Source of the DNA: Levilactobacillus huananensis | GTDB taxonomy: Bacteria; Bacillota; Bacilli; Lactobacillales; Lactobacillaceae | Direction of reading: 5' to 3' | Assembly (NCBI RefSeq): GCF_003946145.1 | Contig: NZ_RHOC01000001.1 | Location: forward strand, 248,001 to 312,000 | DNA: 64,000 nt | Shown here: piece by piece, positions 54,433 through 62,643 of the stretch | Numbering within the stretch: the first letter of the stretch is position 1 | Layout of the letters: each line of letters begins with the position of its first letter | The notes under the pieces: model-generated | Told to the model about the DNA's origin: nothing | The model's database searches: none | What the model saw: the letters and a program-made list of their open reading frames with translations, nothing else | Position numbers and translations under genes: made by a program

Positions 54433-55527
54433 TTAAGTCCTTTCAGATTGATTGTAGGCTGGCTGACACTTGTCTAGCCACTTAGCTTTGAGCTCCTTCA
54501 GCGTCTGCCGAAGATTATCGACATCGGCGGTATCTGCCTTCCAGAGAACGCTGTAGGTAAAGGCTTCTGCCCCGAGAGCATTCCAGTCCGCTTGTAACGC
54601 CGTATCGTGATAGAAGTTACCGTTGAGATTCGTTTGATAATAGCCCCAGCGATTGTGAATATTGCGTGCGACATCAATGAAGGTCTTGCCATTTTGGTTG
54701 TTTTTAATCTGGATCACACCGTAGTAGGTCGGTGCCGCTTTATAGTTTTGAATGATTTCTTTGCGATTCATTTGTAGCTCCTTATTATCGAAGTTCCGCC
54801 AATATTCACTGCCACTCGCTGTCCGCTTTAGAAAACCATAATCAACGAGATATCGACGTAGTAATGGAAAATCGGCATAAATTGGTTTTAACTTAGCCGT
54901 CAGTTCCATTTCACTCAGATGCTGAGTCATGGGTAAGGATTCACTCACACGTTTCAAGATTGCTAAGATGGCTTTTTGGTGTCTAGGCCATCGCGTCAAT
55001 GTCAGCGGCGTGATGGACGTAAAGTATTTTGCGACCAGTTCATCATACTCGGCTGTTGTCATAGTAAAGCGATCATCCTTTTGGCCCGGCTGGTCAGGGA
55101 ACGTGACCAAATGGTCAACCGGTGCCGGTTGATTGAAAACCTGGTCATAAATGGCTAGGTAGAGTCTTGCCTGCTTGGCCTTTTCACGAAAGGTAAACTT
55201 TTGGTGCCGAACAGTGGCCGCTGCCACACCCATTTCCTCAGCAACAGCCGCATCCTTATGGCCCTGAGCGAATGCAAGTAGAAGATCGCGTTGCTTGGTG
55301 GTCAGCGTATTGTATTTGTTGTCGATCTGAATTAAATCAGTCACGGCGTTCGGATGATTAGCCGCGAGGTGCCGTTGAATCATAGTGGCTGCCGGATAAA
55401 ATTTAGTGTCTTCTGGAAAGACCTGGTCCTTAGCAAACATTGCCTTACACGTATTACAAATATAGGCTTCAGCCGTTTCATGCCAGCCCTGTTCAATTTC
55501 AGTCACTGTCAAATCAGCTAGATTCAT
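54433..55527 (-). CDS. Zinc-finger / LuxR-type HTH / DUF2087 / GIY-YIG-like fusion protein
   Basis: A 364-residue cytoplasmic protein of four parts. A putative zinc finger (C24, C27, H53, H58). A LuxR-type helix-turn-helix (about 75-122, LTTKQRDLLLAFAQGHKD...EEMGVAAATVRHQKF). A DUF2087 domain (about 183-246) with LRRYLVDYGFLKRTASGSEYW. A C-terminal GIY-YIG-like domain (about 266-330) in which the two signature triplets read GVI and FID, though the NIHNRW arginine and the terminal EAF segment are kept, so nuclease activity is doubtful. It probably regulates its own operon with the acetyltransferase; that is inference. A perfect sigma-A promoter precedes it. Confidence 0.82.
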   Translation of the reverse strand: MNLADLTVTEIEQGWHETAEAYICNTCKAMFAKDQVFPEDTKFYPAATMIQRHLAANHPNAVTDLIQIDNKYNTLTTKQRDLLLAFAQGHKDAAVAEEMGVAAATVRHQKFTFREKAKQARLYLAIYDQVFNQPAPVDHLVTFPDQPGQKDDRFTMTTAEYDELVAKYFTSITPLTLTRWPRHQKAILAILKRVSESLPMTQHLSEMELTAKLKPIYADFPLLRRYLVDYGFLKRTASGSEYWRNFDNKELQMNRKEIIQNYKAAPTYYGVIQIKNNQNGKTFIDVARNIHNRWGYYQTNLNGNFYHDTALQADWNALGAEAFTYSVLWKADTADVDNLRQTLKELKAKWLDKCQPAYNQSERT

Positions 55528-55550
55528 AGCTCATTCCTCCAATAGCTTTA

Positions 55551-55579
55551 ACTATACGAATGTTTACTAATTTTGTCAA
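55551..55579 (-). promoter_or_regulatory. Promoter of the minus-strand HTH-acetyltransferase operon
   Basis: On the minus strand: TTGACA (55574-55579), 17 bases, TATAGT (55551-55556), with GGAGG before the ATG at 55527. Confidence 0.85.
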
Positions 55580-55676
55580 CACTTTTTAATCTTTATATAT
55601 GTCCAGTAAAAAGTACTGCTTTCTACCAGTAGTGTACACAGAGTTTCTGTTGTGACGTTTATTTTTATAGTAAACA
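55561..55676. repeat. Distant 9-base inverted repeat in the divergent intergenic region
   Basis: TGTTTACTA at 55561-55569 and its exact complement TAGTAAACA at 55668-55676, about 100 bases apart. The first copy lies in the spacer of the minus-strand promoter. They may be operator half-sites of the adjoining regulator. Confidence 0.45.
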
Positions 55677-55736
55677 CATTTTTTGATCGTCATTTTCACG
55701 ACTCAACCCGCAGCCCACACCTTTTTGATGAGTTAG

Positions 55737-55765
55737 TTGAGTTTTTAGGACGTGTTTGCTAGCAT
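55737..55765 (+). promoter_or_regulatory. xerC promoter
   Basis: TTGAGT at 55737-55742, 17 bases, TAGCAT at 55760-55765 with an extended TG motif. Confidence 0.6.
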
Positions 55766-55795
55766 TAACTCGTAAAGAAATAGGAGGTGAGCGCC

Positions 55796-56728
55796 GTGGC
55801 AACAGCGATTGAACAGTTCATGAGTTACCTAAGCGGCGAACGGCAGTATTCACCTGAGACGGTCAAAGCCTATCAGGAGGATCTGACGGAGTTCACCACG
55901 TTTCTGGAAGAAAATGGTGGAGGAAAGCCCTGGGACAAGGTCGACCAGCTTGACGTGGAGGTCTTTCTGAGTCATCTCTATGATCATCACTACGCAAGAA
56001 CGACCATTGCCCGCAAACTTTCCTCGCTACGATCTTTCTATAACTTTTTGATGAGTAACGGCCAGGTTACCGACGATCCCTTTGCCTACATTCAACTCAA
56101 GCGTCATCAAAACCATCTCCCACGTTTCTTCTATGAACGAGAGATGACAGCGCTTTTCACAGCAGCGGGGGGCAACCCCAATGCGCAATTGGCAAGTCGT
56201 GATTCGGCGGTTCTGGAAGTACTCTATGGCACCGGAATTCGGGTCAGCGAATGCGTGAATCTGACGATGGGAGATATCGACTTCGATAACCGACTCATGT
56301 TGATTCACGGGAAAGGGAACAAGGAACGTTATGTCCCGTTTGGTCATTATGCTAGTGATGCGCTCAAAGCTTACTTTGATAGCGCTAGGACACCCTTGAT
56401 GGCGCAATACCATCATCAGCATGACTTTGTTTTTATCAATGCTCACGGTGAACAAATCACGTCAGCCGGGATTACGTACCTCTTAAATCAAATGATCAAG
56501 CGAAGCACGTTAACCGGGGAGATTCATCCCCATATGCTACGGCATACATTTGCCACCCATCTTCTGAATCACGGTGCGGATCTTCGATCCGTGCAGGAGC
56601 TTCTGGGACACAGTAGCCTCTCAACCACTCAAATTTATACCCACGTGACGCGTGAACACCTCCAGCGGGATTATCGTCAATTCTTCCCGCGGGCCACAGC
56701 AGATCACCAGTCACCCTCAACCAAATAA
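55796..56728 (+). CDS. xerC: Tyrosine recombinase XerC
   Basis: Partner of XerD in chromosome-dimer resolution. The 310-residue product has the SAM-like domain (IEQFMSYLSGERQYSPETVKAYQEDLTEF, about 4-32) and catalytic residues in GTGIRVSECVNL (Arg), GKGNKERYVP (Lys), HPHMLRHTFATHLL (His, Arg), LGHSSLSTTQIYTHV (His, Tyr). GTG at 55796 is 8 bases after AGGAGG; the GTG at 55787 overlaps that site. hslV begins 15 bases after the stop. In Bacillus the gene of this operon is codV; codY, which ends the Bacillus operon, is absent here. Confidence 0.93.
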   Translation: MATAIEQFMSYLSGERQYSPETVKAYQEDLTEFTTFLEENGGGKPWDKVDQLDVEVFLSHLYDHHYARTTIARKLSSLRSFYNFLMSNGQVTDDPFAYIQLKRHQNHLPRFFYEREMTALFTAAGGNPNAQLASRDSAVLEVLYGTGIRVSECVNLTMGDIDFDNRLMLIHGKGNKERYVPFGHYASDALKAYFDSARTPLMAQYHHQHDFVFINAHGEQITSAGITYLLNQMIKRSTLTGEIHPHMLRHTFATHLLNHGADLRSVQELLGHSSLSTTQIYTHVTREHLQRDYRQFFPRATADHQSPSTK

Positions 56729-56743
56729 GGAGATTATGAAACT

Positions 56744-57286
56744 ATGCCAGTAAAATTTGAAGCCACCACCATCTGTGCGGTTCGGCACAATGGCCATAAC
56801 GCCATGGCCGGCGATGGTCAAGTTACCATGGGAGAAAAGGTCATTATGAAAGGGACCGCCCACAAGATTCGCCGCATCTACAACAACCAAGTCGTTGTTG
56901 GTTTTGCCGGAAGCGTTGCCGACGCTTTCAATCTGGAGGAAAAATTCGAAGGTCAACTCAACGAGTATAGTGGCAACTTGCAACGTGCCGCCGTTGAACT
57001 TGCCAAACAATGGCGTTCTGACCAAGCTTTGCAGAAGCTGGAGGCCCTGCTGATCGTTATGGACAAAGACGAGATGCTGTTGGTTTCTGGTTCAGGCGAA
57101 GTGATTGCCCCTGACGATGACATCTTAGCCATTGGTTCTGGTGGTAACTTTGCCTTAGCCGCCGCTACGGCTCTGCATCATCACGCGACCGACATGAGTG
57201 CTAAGGAAATTGCCGAAAGTGCGATTCACATTGCCGGCGGAATCGATATCTTTACGAACGAAAACGTCATTTCTGAAGAATTATAA
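56744..57286 (+). CDS. hslV: ATP-dependent protease subunit HslV (ClpQ)
   Basis: Proteasome-like peptidase of the HslUV complex. The 180-residue product contains [27 protein letters not shown], with the N-terminal nucleophile exposed after processing at the Thr-Thr pair (residues 8-9), then [20 protein letters not shown] and [16 protein letters not shown]. The short propeptide of about seven residues is typical of Lactobacillaceae. ATG at 56744 follows AAGGAG; hslU begins 14 bases after the stop. Confidence 0.96.
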   Translation: MPVKFEATTICAVRHNGHNAMAGDGQVTMGEKVIMKGTAHKIRRIYNNQVVVGFAGSVADAFNLEEKFEGQLNEYSGNLQRAAVELAKQWRSDQALQKLEALLIVMDKDEMLLVSGSGEVIAPDDDILAIGSGGNFALAAATALHHHATDMSAKEIAESAIHIAGGIDIFTNENVISEEL

Positions 57287-57300
57287 AGGGAGGCCTCATT

Positions 57301-58713
57301 GTGGACGCTATTAATAAAACACCAAAAGAGATCGTGGCCCTGCTTGACCAATACGTTATCGGCCAAGATGAAGCCAAGAAAGCTATTGCCATTGCCTTAC
57401 GCAACCGGTACCGGCGCATGCAGCTCGATGCCACCATGCAAGAAGAGATTTCACCTAAGAACATGCTCATGATTGGACCGACTGGGGTCGGAAAAACCGA
57501 AATTGCTCGGCGACTAGCCAAGATTGTTCACGCACCATTTACTAAAGTCGAAGCCAGCAAGTTCACCGAAGTTGGTTATGTCGGCCGTGATGTTGAATCC
57601 ATGGTTCGTGACCTGGTTGAAGTCTCTGTCGGCATGGAAAAACAAGATCAGTTTAAGAATGTCCGTAGCGACGCTGTTCAGGCTGCCAACAAGCGGTTAG
57701 TCAAGCTTCTGGCGCCAGCCAAGAAAAAAGCCAATAAGAACAACAATGATTTTGCGAACATGATGAACATGTTTAGCCAAATGCAAAATGGTCAAACCCC
57801 AACAGCCCCAAGTGAGCAAGAAGAGGTAAGTGATGATCTGAGAAACGAACGCTTATCTTTGGCTGAGCAACTGAATCAGGGCCTCCTCGAAAACCACCAA
57901 GTTGAAATCGAAATGGCTGACCCGCAACAGGCCAACGCCACCGACAACAACATGTTGGGGCAGATGGGGATTGACCTCAACGACACCCTAGGTGCTATCA
58001 TGCCAAAGAAGCAAATTAAGCGGACGGTCACGGTAGCCGAAGCGCGTGAAATCTTGGTCAGTGAAGAATCAGAAAAACTGGTCAACAACGCTGACATCAA
58101 TCACGATGCCATTCAACGGGCCCAAAATACGGGGATTATCTTCTTAGATGAAATTGATAAGATCGCTAAGGGCAGTAGCCAAAATAGTGGCGATGTTTCC
58201 CGCGAAGGGGTCCAACGTGACATCTTACCAATCGTCGAAGGGACACAGGTTAAGACCAAGTACGGCACTATCGATACCGACCACATTCTCTTCATTGCTG
58301 CCGGTGCCTTTGCCGAATCCAAGCCTAGTGATCTTATCGCTGAACTCCAAGGGCGATTCCCAATCCGAGTTGAGTTAGCTGATCTTAGTAAGGATGACTT
58401 CGTCCGAATTCTGACAGAACCTAACAATGCCCTGATTAAGCAATACATTGCCCTGATCGGTACAGACAATGTTAAGGTGACCTTCACCATCGAAGCCATC
58501 GAACGAATTGCCGAACTCGCCTTCGAGCTTAACCACGAAAACCAAAACATTGGGGCTCGTCGGTTACAGACGGTTCTGGAAAAACTCCTCGAAGATCTTC
58601 TTTACGAAGGACCAGACATGGGAACCGGTGACGTTACCATCACCGAAAACTACGTCAATGATAAGATTGGCGACATTGTACAAAACAAAGACTTATCACG
58701 CTACATTCTTTAA
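57301..58713 (+). CDS. hslU: ATPase subunit HslU (ClpY)
   Basis: AAA+ unfoldase feeding substrates to HslV. The 470-residue product has KEIVALLDQYVIGQDEAKKAIAIALRNRYRR at the N-terminus, Walker [10 protein letters not shown] (59-67), the pore-loop motif GYVGRDVESM (about 89-98), an intermediate I-domain (about 110-240), Walker B IIFLDEIDKIA (about 280) and the C-terminal activating tail ending LSRYIL that docks into HslV. The start is GTG at 57301 after AGGGAGG. A terminator follows, so the operon ends here without codY. Confidence 0.96.
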   Translation: MDAINKTPKEIVALLDQYVIGQDEAKKAIAIALRNRYRRMQLDATMQEEISPKNMLMIGPTGVGKTEIARRLAKIVHAPFTKVEASKFTEVGYVGRDVESMVRDLVEVSVGMEKQDQFKNVRSDAVQAANKRLVKLLAPAKKKANKNNNDFANMMNMFSQMQNGQTPTAPSEQEEVSDDLRNERLSLAEQLNQGLLENHQVEIEMADPQQANATDNNMLGQMGIDLNDTLGAIMPKKQIKRTVTVAEAREILVSEESEKLVNNADINHDAIQRAQNTGIIFLDEIDKIAKGSSQNSGDVSREGVQRDILPIVEGTQVKTKYGTIDTDHILFIAAGAFAESKPSDLIAELQGRFPIRVELADLSKDDFVRILTEPNNALIKQYIALIGTDNVKVTFTIEAIERIAELAFELNHENQNIGARRLQTVLEKLLEDLLYEGPDMGTGDVTITENYVNDKIGDIVQNKDLSRYIL

Positions 58714-58722
58714 TCACATCAC

Positions 58723-58756
58723 GAAGGACCAGGGCAGAGCGACCTTGGTCCTTTTT
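58723..58756 (+). terminator. Terminator after hslU
   Basis: AAGGACCA and GG pair with CC and TTGGTCCTT, followed by a T run. Confidence 0.9.
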
Positions 58757-58807
58757 GCAGAATTGCGGTATCATAAAGACAATGTTTATCACTGTGGGAG
58801 GAATTCG

Positions 58808-59683
58808 ATGTTAACGTTAAAGAATGACTATCTAACGGTTAAAATTAACCCATTGGGAGCCGAAGTCAGCAGTGTCCGCGACAATGAAAGCGGCCTCGAA
58901 TATATGTGGCAGGCTGATGCCGCGTACTGGGGACGGCATGCCCCCATTCTTTTTCCAATCGTTGGCCGGTTGAATCAGGACCAATACATGTTCCAAAGTC
59001 ACAGCTATCACATGACGCAACATGGATTCGCCCGTGATCGATCATTTACGGTCCAAAACCAAACGGCAACACGCGTTGTGCTCCAGCAGACGAGTGATGC
59101 TCAGACTCGTGAAAATTATCCCTTCGACTTCACATTGACCTTAACGTTTGAACTAAAGGATCACGAGTTGCGGACTGACTTAGTCGTGACGAATCCAATG
59201 GAGGACACCTTATACTTTTCCATTGGTGCTCATCCTGGCTTCAACATCCCCTTAGGTGGGGCGTTAGCCGATTTCACCGACTACCAAGTGACCGTTTCAC
59301 CAAAAAAAATCTACCAGCGTATCCCCTTAGTGGGGGCTTACAGTGACAGCCAGCATTCGGTTCCGCTGGATCTCACGCAACCCCTGACACTGAACCATGC
59401 GTTATTCAACCACGATGCCCAGATCCTGACGCTCGACAGCCATGAGACAACGGTCATGCTGAGCACGGCTACTGACGACCACGGGGTAGCTCTGACCGTC
59501 GCCGCACCTTATCTAGGTATTTGGTCACCTTACCCTAAGCAAGCGCCATTCGTTTGTCTGGAGCCATGGTGGGGACTGGCAGATGATGTTCAGGCCTCGG
59601 GGCAGTTTATAGATAAGGTTGGTCTACAACACCTCGCAGGCGGTCAAACCTTCGCAACACATTACCAAATCACTTACTTTTAG
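58808..59683 (+). CDS. Aldose 1-epimerase family protein (LacX-like)
   Basis: A 291-residue beta-sandwich protein of the galactose mutarotase family, LacX/YeaD-like subgroup. Motifs: INPLGAEVSSVRDNESGLEYMWQADAAYWGRHAPILFPIVGRL (about 12-56, with the substrate-binding Arg), HGFARDRSF (about 72-80), HPGFNIPL (about 144-151, with catalytic His) and the terminal CLEPWWGLAD. It interconverts sugar anomers, possibly of phosphorylated sugars; substrate unknown. ATG at 58808 follows GGGAGG; the long open frame upstream belongs to hslU's shadow. Confidence 0.88.
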   Translation: MLTLKNDYLTVKINPLGAEVSSVRDNESGLEYMWQADAAYWGRHAPILFPIVGRLNQDQYMFQSHSYHMTQHGFARDRSFTVQNQTATRVVLQQTSDAQTRENYPFDFTLTLTFELKDHELRTDLVVTNPMEDTLYFSIGAHPGFNIPLGGALADFTDYQVTVSPKKIYQRIPLVGAYSDSQHSVPLDLTQPLTLNHALFNHDAQILTLDSHETTVMLSTATDDHGVALTVAAPYLGIWSPYPKQAPFVCLEPWWGLADDVQASGQFIDKVGLQHLAGGQTFATHYQITYF

Positions 59684-59689
59684 ACAAAA

Positions 59690-59731
59690 TAAAAGCTCCC
59701 AACGACTGCAACTCATCGTTGGAAGCTTTTT
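59690..59731. terminator. Convergent terminator between the epimerase gene and plsY
   Basis: AAAAGCT and CCAACGA pair with TCGTTGG and AGCTTTT, with A and T runs on the two sides, serving both strands. Confidence 0.92.
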
Positions 59732-59737
59732 CGCTTC

Positions 59738-60358
59738 TTAATGTGCACGTTTATGGTAGCCATGACCAAAAGGAACCAGGGACTCGGTACCCGCCTTAAT
59801 ACGGGCAATATTAGCACGGTGACGGTAGAAGACAAACACCGTGAGCACCACAGCGATCCCCGTTAAGTACCAGTCCTGAAAGGCCAGGGAGATCACGGTG
59901 ATCAACGAGAAGGCAATCATGCTGGCCAGACTCACCATGCTAGTCCAATAGATTAGGCTGACCCACAGACCAGCTGCAATGACGAACATGATCGGGTTGT
60001 AGGCCAGTAACATCCCCGCCGACGTGGCGACAGCCTTGCCACCCTTAAAGTGGTCAAAGACCGAGAAGGTATGGCCTAGGATAGCCATCAGCCCGAATAA
60101 GAGGGGTGTCGCCGTCCCAAGAATCGTGGTCACATGGCCCCAAGTTGGGAGTAACGTGGCAACGGTTCCCTTAGCGATGTCTAATACCATCACAATGGTC
60201 CCGGCATACGGGCCCAAGACCCGGTAGGTATTGGTGGTCCCAATGTTTCCCGAACCAGACTGTCGAATATCGGTGTGGAAAAATGTCTTACCCACCCAAA
60301 CCCCATTGGGAATGGCCCCCAGGAGATAGGCTAAGATTAATAAACCAATTAATTTCAC
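59738..60358 (-). CDS. plsY: Acyl-phosphate glycerol-3-phosphate acyltransferase PlsY
   Basis: Membrane enzyme that transfers the acyl group of acyl-phosphate to glycerol-3-phosphate, starting phospholipid synthesis. The 206-residue product has five membrane helices and the three signature motifs: GAIPNGVWVGK near the start, RQSGSGNIGTTNTYRVLG (about 32-49) and FKGGKAVATSAG (about 103-114). The start is GTG at 60358, after GGAGG; ten upstream open codons overlap that site. It is transcribed away from parE, a divergent arrangement common in lactobacilli. Confidence 0.95.
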   Translation of the reverse strand: MKLIGLLILAYLLGAIPNGVWVGKTFFHTDIRQSGSGNIGTTNTYRVLGPYAGTIVMVLDIAKGTVATLLPTWGHVTTILGTATPLLFGLMAILGHTFSVFDHFKGGKAVATSAGMLLAYNPIMFVIAAGLWVSLIYWTSMVSLASMIAFSLITVISLAFQDWYLTGIAVVLTVFVFYRHRANIARIKAGTESLVPFGHGYHKRAH

Positions 60359-60429
60359 AGGTAATTCCTCCGCTCTTCCTCGCAACACGATTCCAATCTA
60401 AGCGGTATCGTGTTTATAAGCTGTTCACT

Positions 60430-60458
60430 ATTTTAGCATGTTTTACCTATTACGCCAA
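60430..60458 (-). promoter_or_regulatory. plsY promoter
   Basis: On the minus strand: TTGGCG, 17 bases, TAAAAT preceded by TG (extended -10). Confidence 0.65.
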
Positions 60459-60570
60459 TTATCTCGGGAAACTTAACCACGCTTTGTTTTCTCGGCTAGC
60501 CAGGCTTTGTTTGCCTGTGGTATGATAATGTGGTTACTGAAACCCCGGCCGCGAGAACTCTCTCGTTCTA

Positions 60571-60599
60571 TTGAACATATGTTCGCTTTGCGGTAAACT
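60571..60599 (+). promoter_or_regulatory. parE promoter
   Basis: TTGAAC at 60571-60576, 17 bases, TAAACT at 60594-60599. The -35 is inside the LexA-like box. Confidence 0.65.
60572..60585 (+). promoter_or_regulatory. LexA (DinR) box upstream of parE
   Basis: TGAACATATGTTCG matches CGAACRNRYGTTCG at 13 of 14 positions and is a near-perfect palindrome overlapping the parE -35, an ideal place for repression. SOS control of parEC is known for Bacillus and is inferred here. Confidence 0.75.
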
Positions 60600-60647
60600 A
60601 GGGGCATACCTACGAAAGAAACTAGTAAAAGTAAAGGGGATTTACGC

Positions 60648-62612
60648 ATGGCGAAAGCAAAAGCAAAATATGACGATTCCTCCATCCAGGTGTTGGAGGG
60701 ATTGGAAGCTGTTCGTAAACGTCCTGGGATGTATATCGGGTCAACTGATGGCCGCGGTTTGCATCACTTGGTCTACGAAATTGTTGATAACGCCGTTGAC
60801 GAGGCCTTGGCCGGTTACGGTAAGGAAATCAACGTTACTATCCACCAGGATAATAGCATCACTGTTGTTGATCACGGACGGGGCATGCCAGTCGGCATGC
60901 ACGCTTCGGGGATTCCAACGCCAGAAGTTATTCTGACGGTCCTCCATGCCGGTGGTAAGTTTGGTCAAGGAGGCTACAAGACCTCCGGTGGGTTACACGG
61001 GGTCGGGGCATCCGTAGTGAACGCCTTATCCAGTGCGCTCACTGTCACTATCGTTCGTGATGGTGTCCGTTACGAAGAAAAATTTGCTAACGGTGGTCAC
61101 CCACAAGGAACCTTGGTGAAGAAGGGAAATACGCGGGCTCACAATGGGACCACACTAACCTTCAAACCAGACACTAAAATTTTTACAACGACTGTTTATA
61201 ATTTTAATACGCTCTCAGAACGACTGCGGGAATCCGCCTTCCTACTCAAGGGCGTCAAAATCACCCTGACTGACGAACGTGCTGGCCAGGAGCGCGCCGA
61301 GGAATACCATTACGAAGAGGGAATCAAAGAATTCGTCGGTTACTTAAACGAAGACAAGGATACTCTCGGGGATATTATGTATTTCGATGGCAAGAAAGAC
61401 GGGATTGAAGTCGAAGTCGCTGCCCAGTACAACGACGGGTATACCGAAAACCTGCTGTCCTTCGTCAATAACGTCCGAACCAAGGATGGTGGGAGTCACG
61501 AAGTGGGTATGCGTAGCGGCTGGACCAAGGCCTTTAACGAATATGCCCGTAAGGTAGGCCTGCTCAAGGATCGCGATAAGAATCTTGAAGGTACCGACGT
61601 CCGTGAAGGATTGTCCGCCGTTATCTCCCTTCGAATCCCAGAAAACCTCCTGCAATTTGAAGGTCAAACTAAGGAAAAACTGGGGACACCAGAGGCGCGG
61701 ACCGTTGTCGATAACGTGATCAGTGAGCAACTCGGTTATTATCTGATGGAAAATGGGGACTTCGGTCAGATGTTGATTCGTAAGTCTACCCAAGCCCGTC
61801 AAGCCAGAGAAGCCGCCAGAAAGGCGCGTGACGAGAGCCGTAGTGGTAAACGCCACAAGAAGCACGAACGCCTCTTATCTGGTAAACTGACACCCGCACA
61901 ATCCAAGAACGCTTCCAAAAATGAATTATTCTTGGTCGAAGGGGATTCTGCTGGTGGGTCGGCTAAGCAAGGGCGTAATCGAAAGTTTCAGGCCATCCTG
62001 CCACTTCGAGGCAAGGTCTTGAATACTGAAAAGGCCAAGCTACCTGATATCATGAAAAATGAAGAAATCAGCACCATGATTTATACCATTGGTGCCGGTG
62101 TCGGCGCTGAATTTAACATTGCAGATGCCAACTACGATAAGATTATTATCATGACCGATGCCGATGATGATGGGGCGCATATCCAGATTCTTTTGCTAAC
62201 CTTCTTCTATAAATATATGCGACCAATGATCGATGCTGGGCGGGTCTACATCGCTTTGCCACCGTTATATCGCATCAAGACGACAGGCAAAAAACCAAAG
62301 ATCGAATACGCCTGGACCAACGACGAGTTGGCAGCCAAGACCAAAAAGATTGCTAATCATGGCTACAACCTCCAACGTTTCAAAGGGCTAGGGGAAATGG
62401 ACGCCGGACAACTTTGGGAAACGACCATGGATCCCGAAAATCGGACGCTGATTCGCGTTCAGATCGACGATGCGGCATTGGCCGAACGCCGTGTGACCAC
62501 TTTAATGGGTGACAAGGTTGAACCCCGCCGGAAGTGGATCGAAAATAACGTTCAATTCACGTTAGAGGAAGACAACACGAGTCTGTTGGAATCCTCCGAT
62601 CCCGAAAAGTAA
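60648..62612 (+). CDS. parE: DNA topoisomerase IV subunit B
   Basis: ATPase subunit of topoisomerase IV, which decatenates daughter chromosomes. The 654-residue product has the GHKL ATPase ([32 protein letters not shown], about 24-55; [28 protein letters not shown]), transducer domain, and TOPRIM with [35 protein letters not shown] (about 426-460) and [11 protein letters not shown]. The [18 protein letters not shown] stretch distinguishes ParE from GyrB. A LexA-like box covers its promoter. parC follows 31 bases after the stop. Confidence 0.96.
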   Translation: MAKAKAKYDDSSIQVLEGLEAVRKRPGMYIGSTDGRGLHHLVYEIVDNAVDEALAGYGKEINVTIHQDNSITVVDHGRGMPVGMHASGIPTPEVILTVLHAGGKFGQGGYKTSGGLHGVGASVVNALSSALTVTIVRDGVRYEEKFANGGHPQGTLVKKGNTRAHNGTTLTFKPDTKIFTTTVYNFNTLSERLRESAFLLKGVKITLTDERAGQERAEEYHYEEGIKEFVGYLNEDKDTLGDIMYFDGKKDGIEVEVAAQYNDGYTENLLSFVNNVRTKDGGSHEVGMRSGWTKAFNEYARKVGLLKDRDKNLEGTDVREGLSAVISLRIPENLLQFEGQTKEKLGTPEARTVVDNVISEQLGYYLMENGDFGQMLIRKSTQARQAREAARKARDESRSGKRHKKHERLLSGKLTPAQSKNASKNELFLVEGDSAGGSAKQGRNRKFQAILPLRGKVLNTEKAKLPDIMKNEEISTMIYTIGAGVGAEFNIADANYDKIIIMTDADDDGAHIQILLLTFFYKYMRPMIDAGRVYIALPPLYRIKTTGKKPKIEYAWTNDELAAKTKKIANHGYNLQRFKGLGEMDAGQLWETTMDPENRTLIRVQIDDAALAERRVTTLMGDKVEPRRKWIENNVQFTLEEDNTSLLESSDPEK

Positions 62613-62643
62613 ACCAATTACCGGTGAAAGGAGACATCATTTC

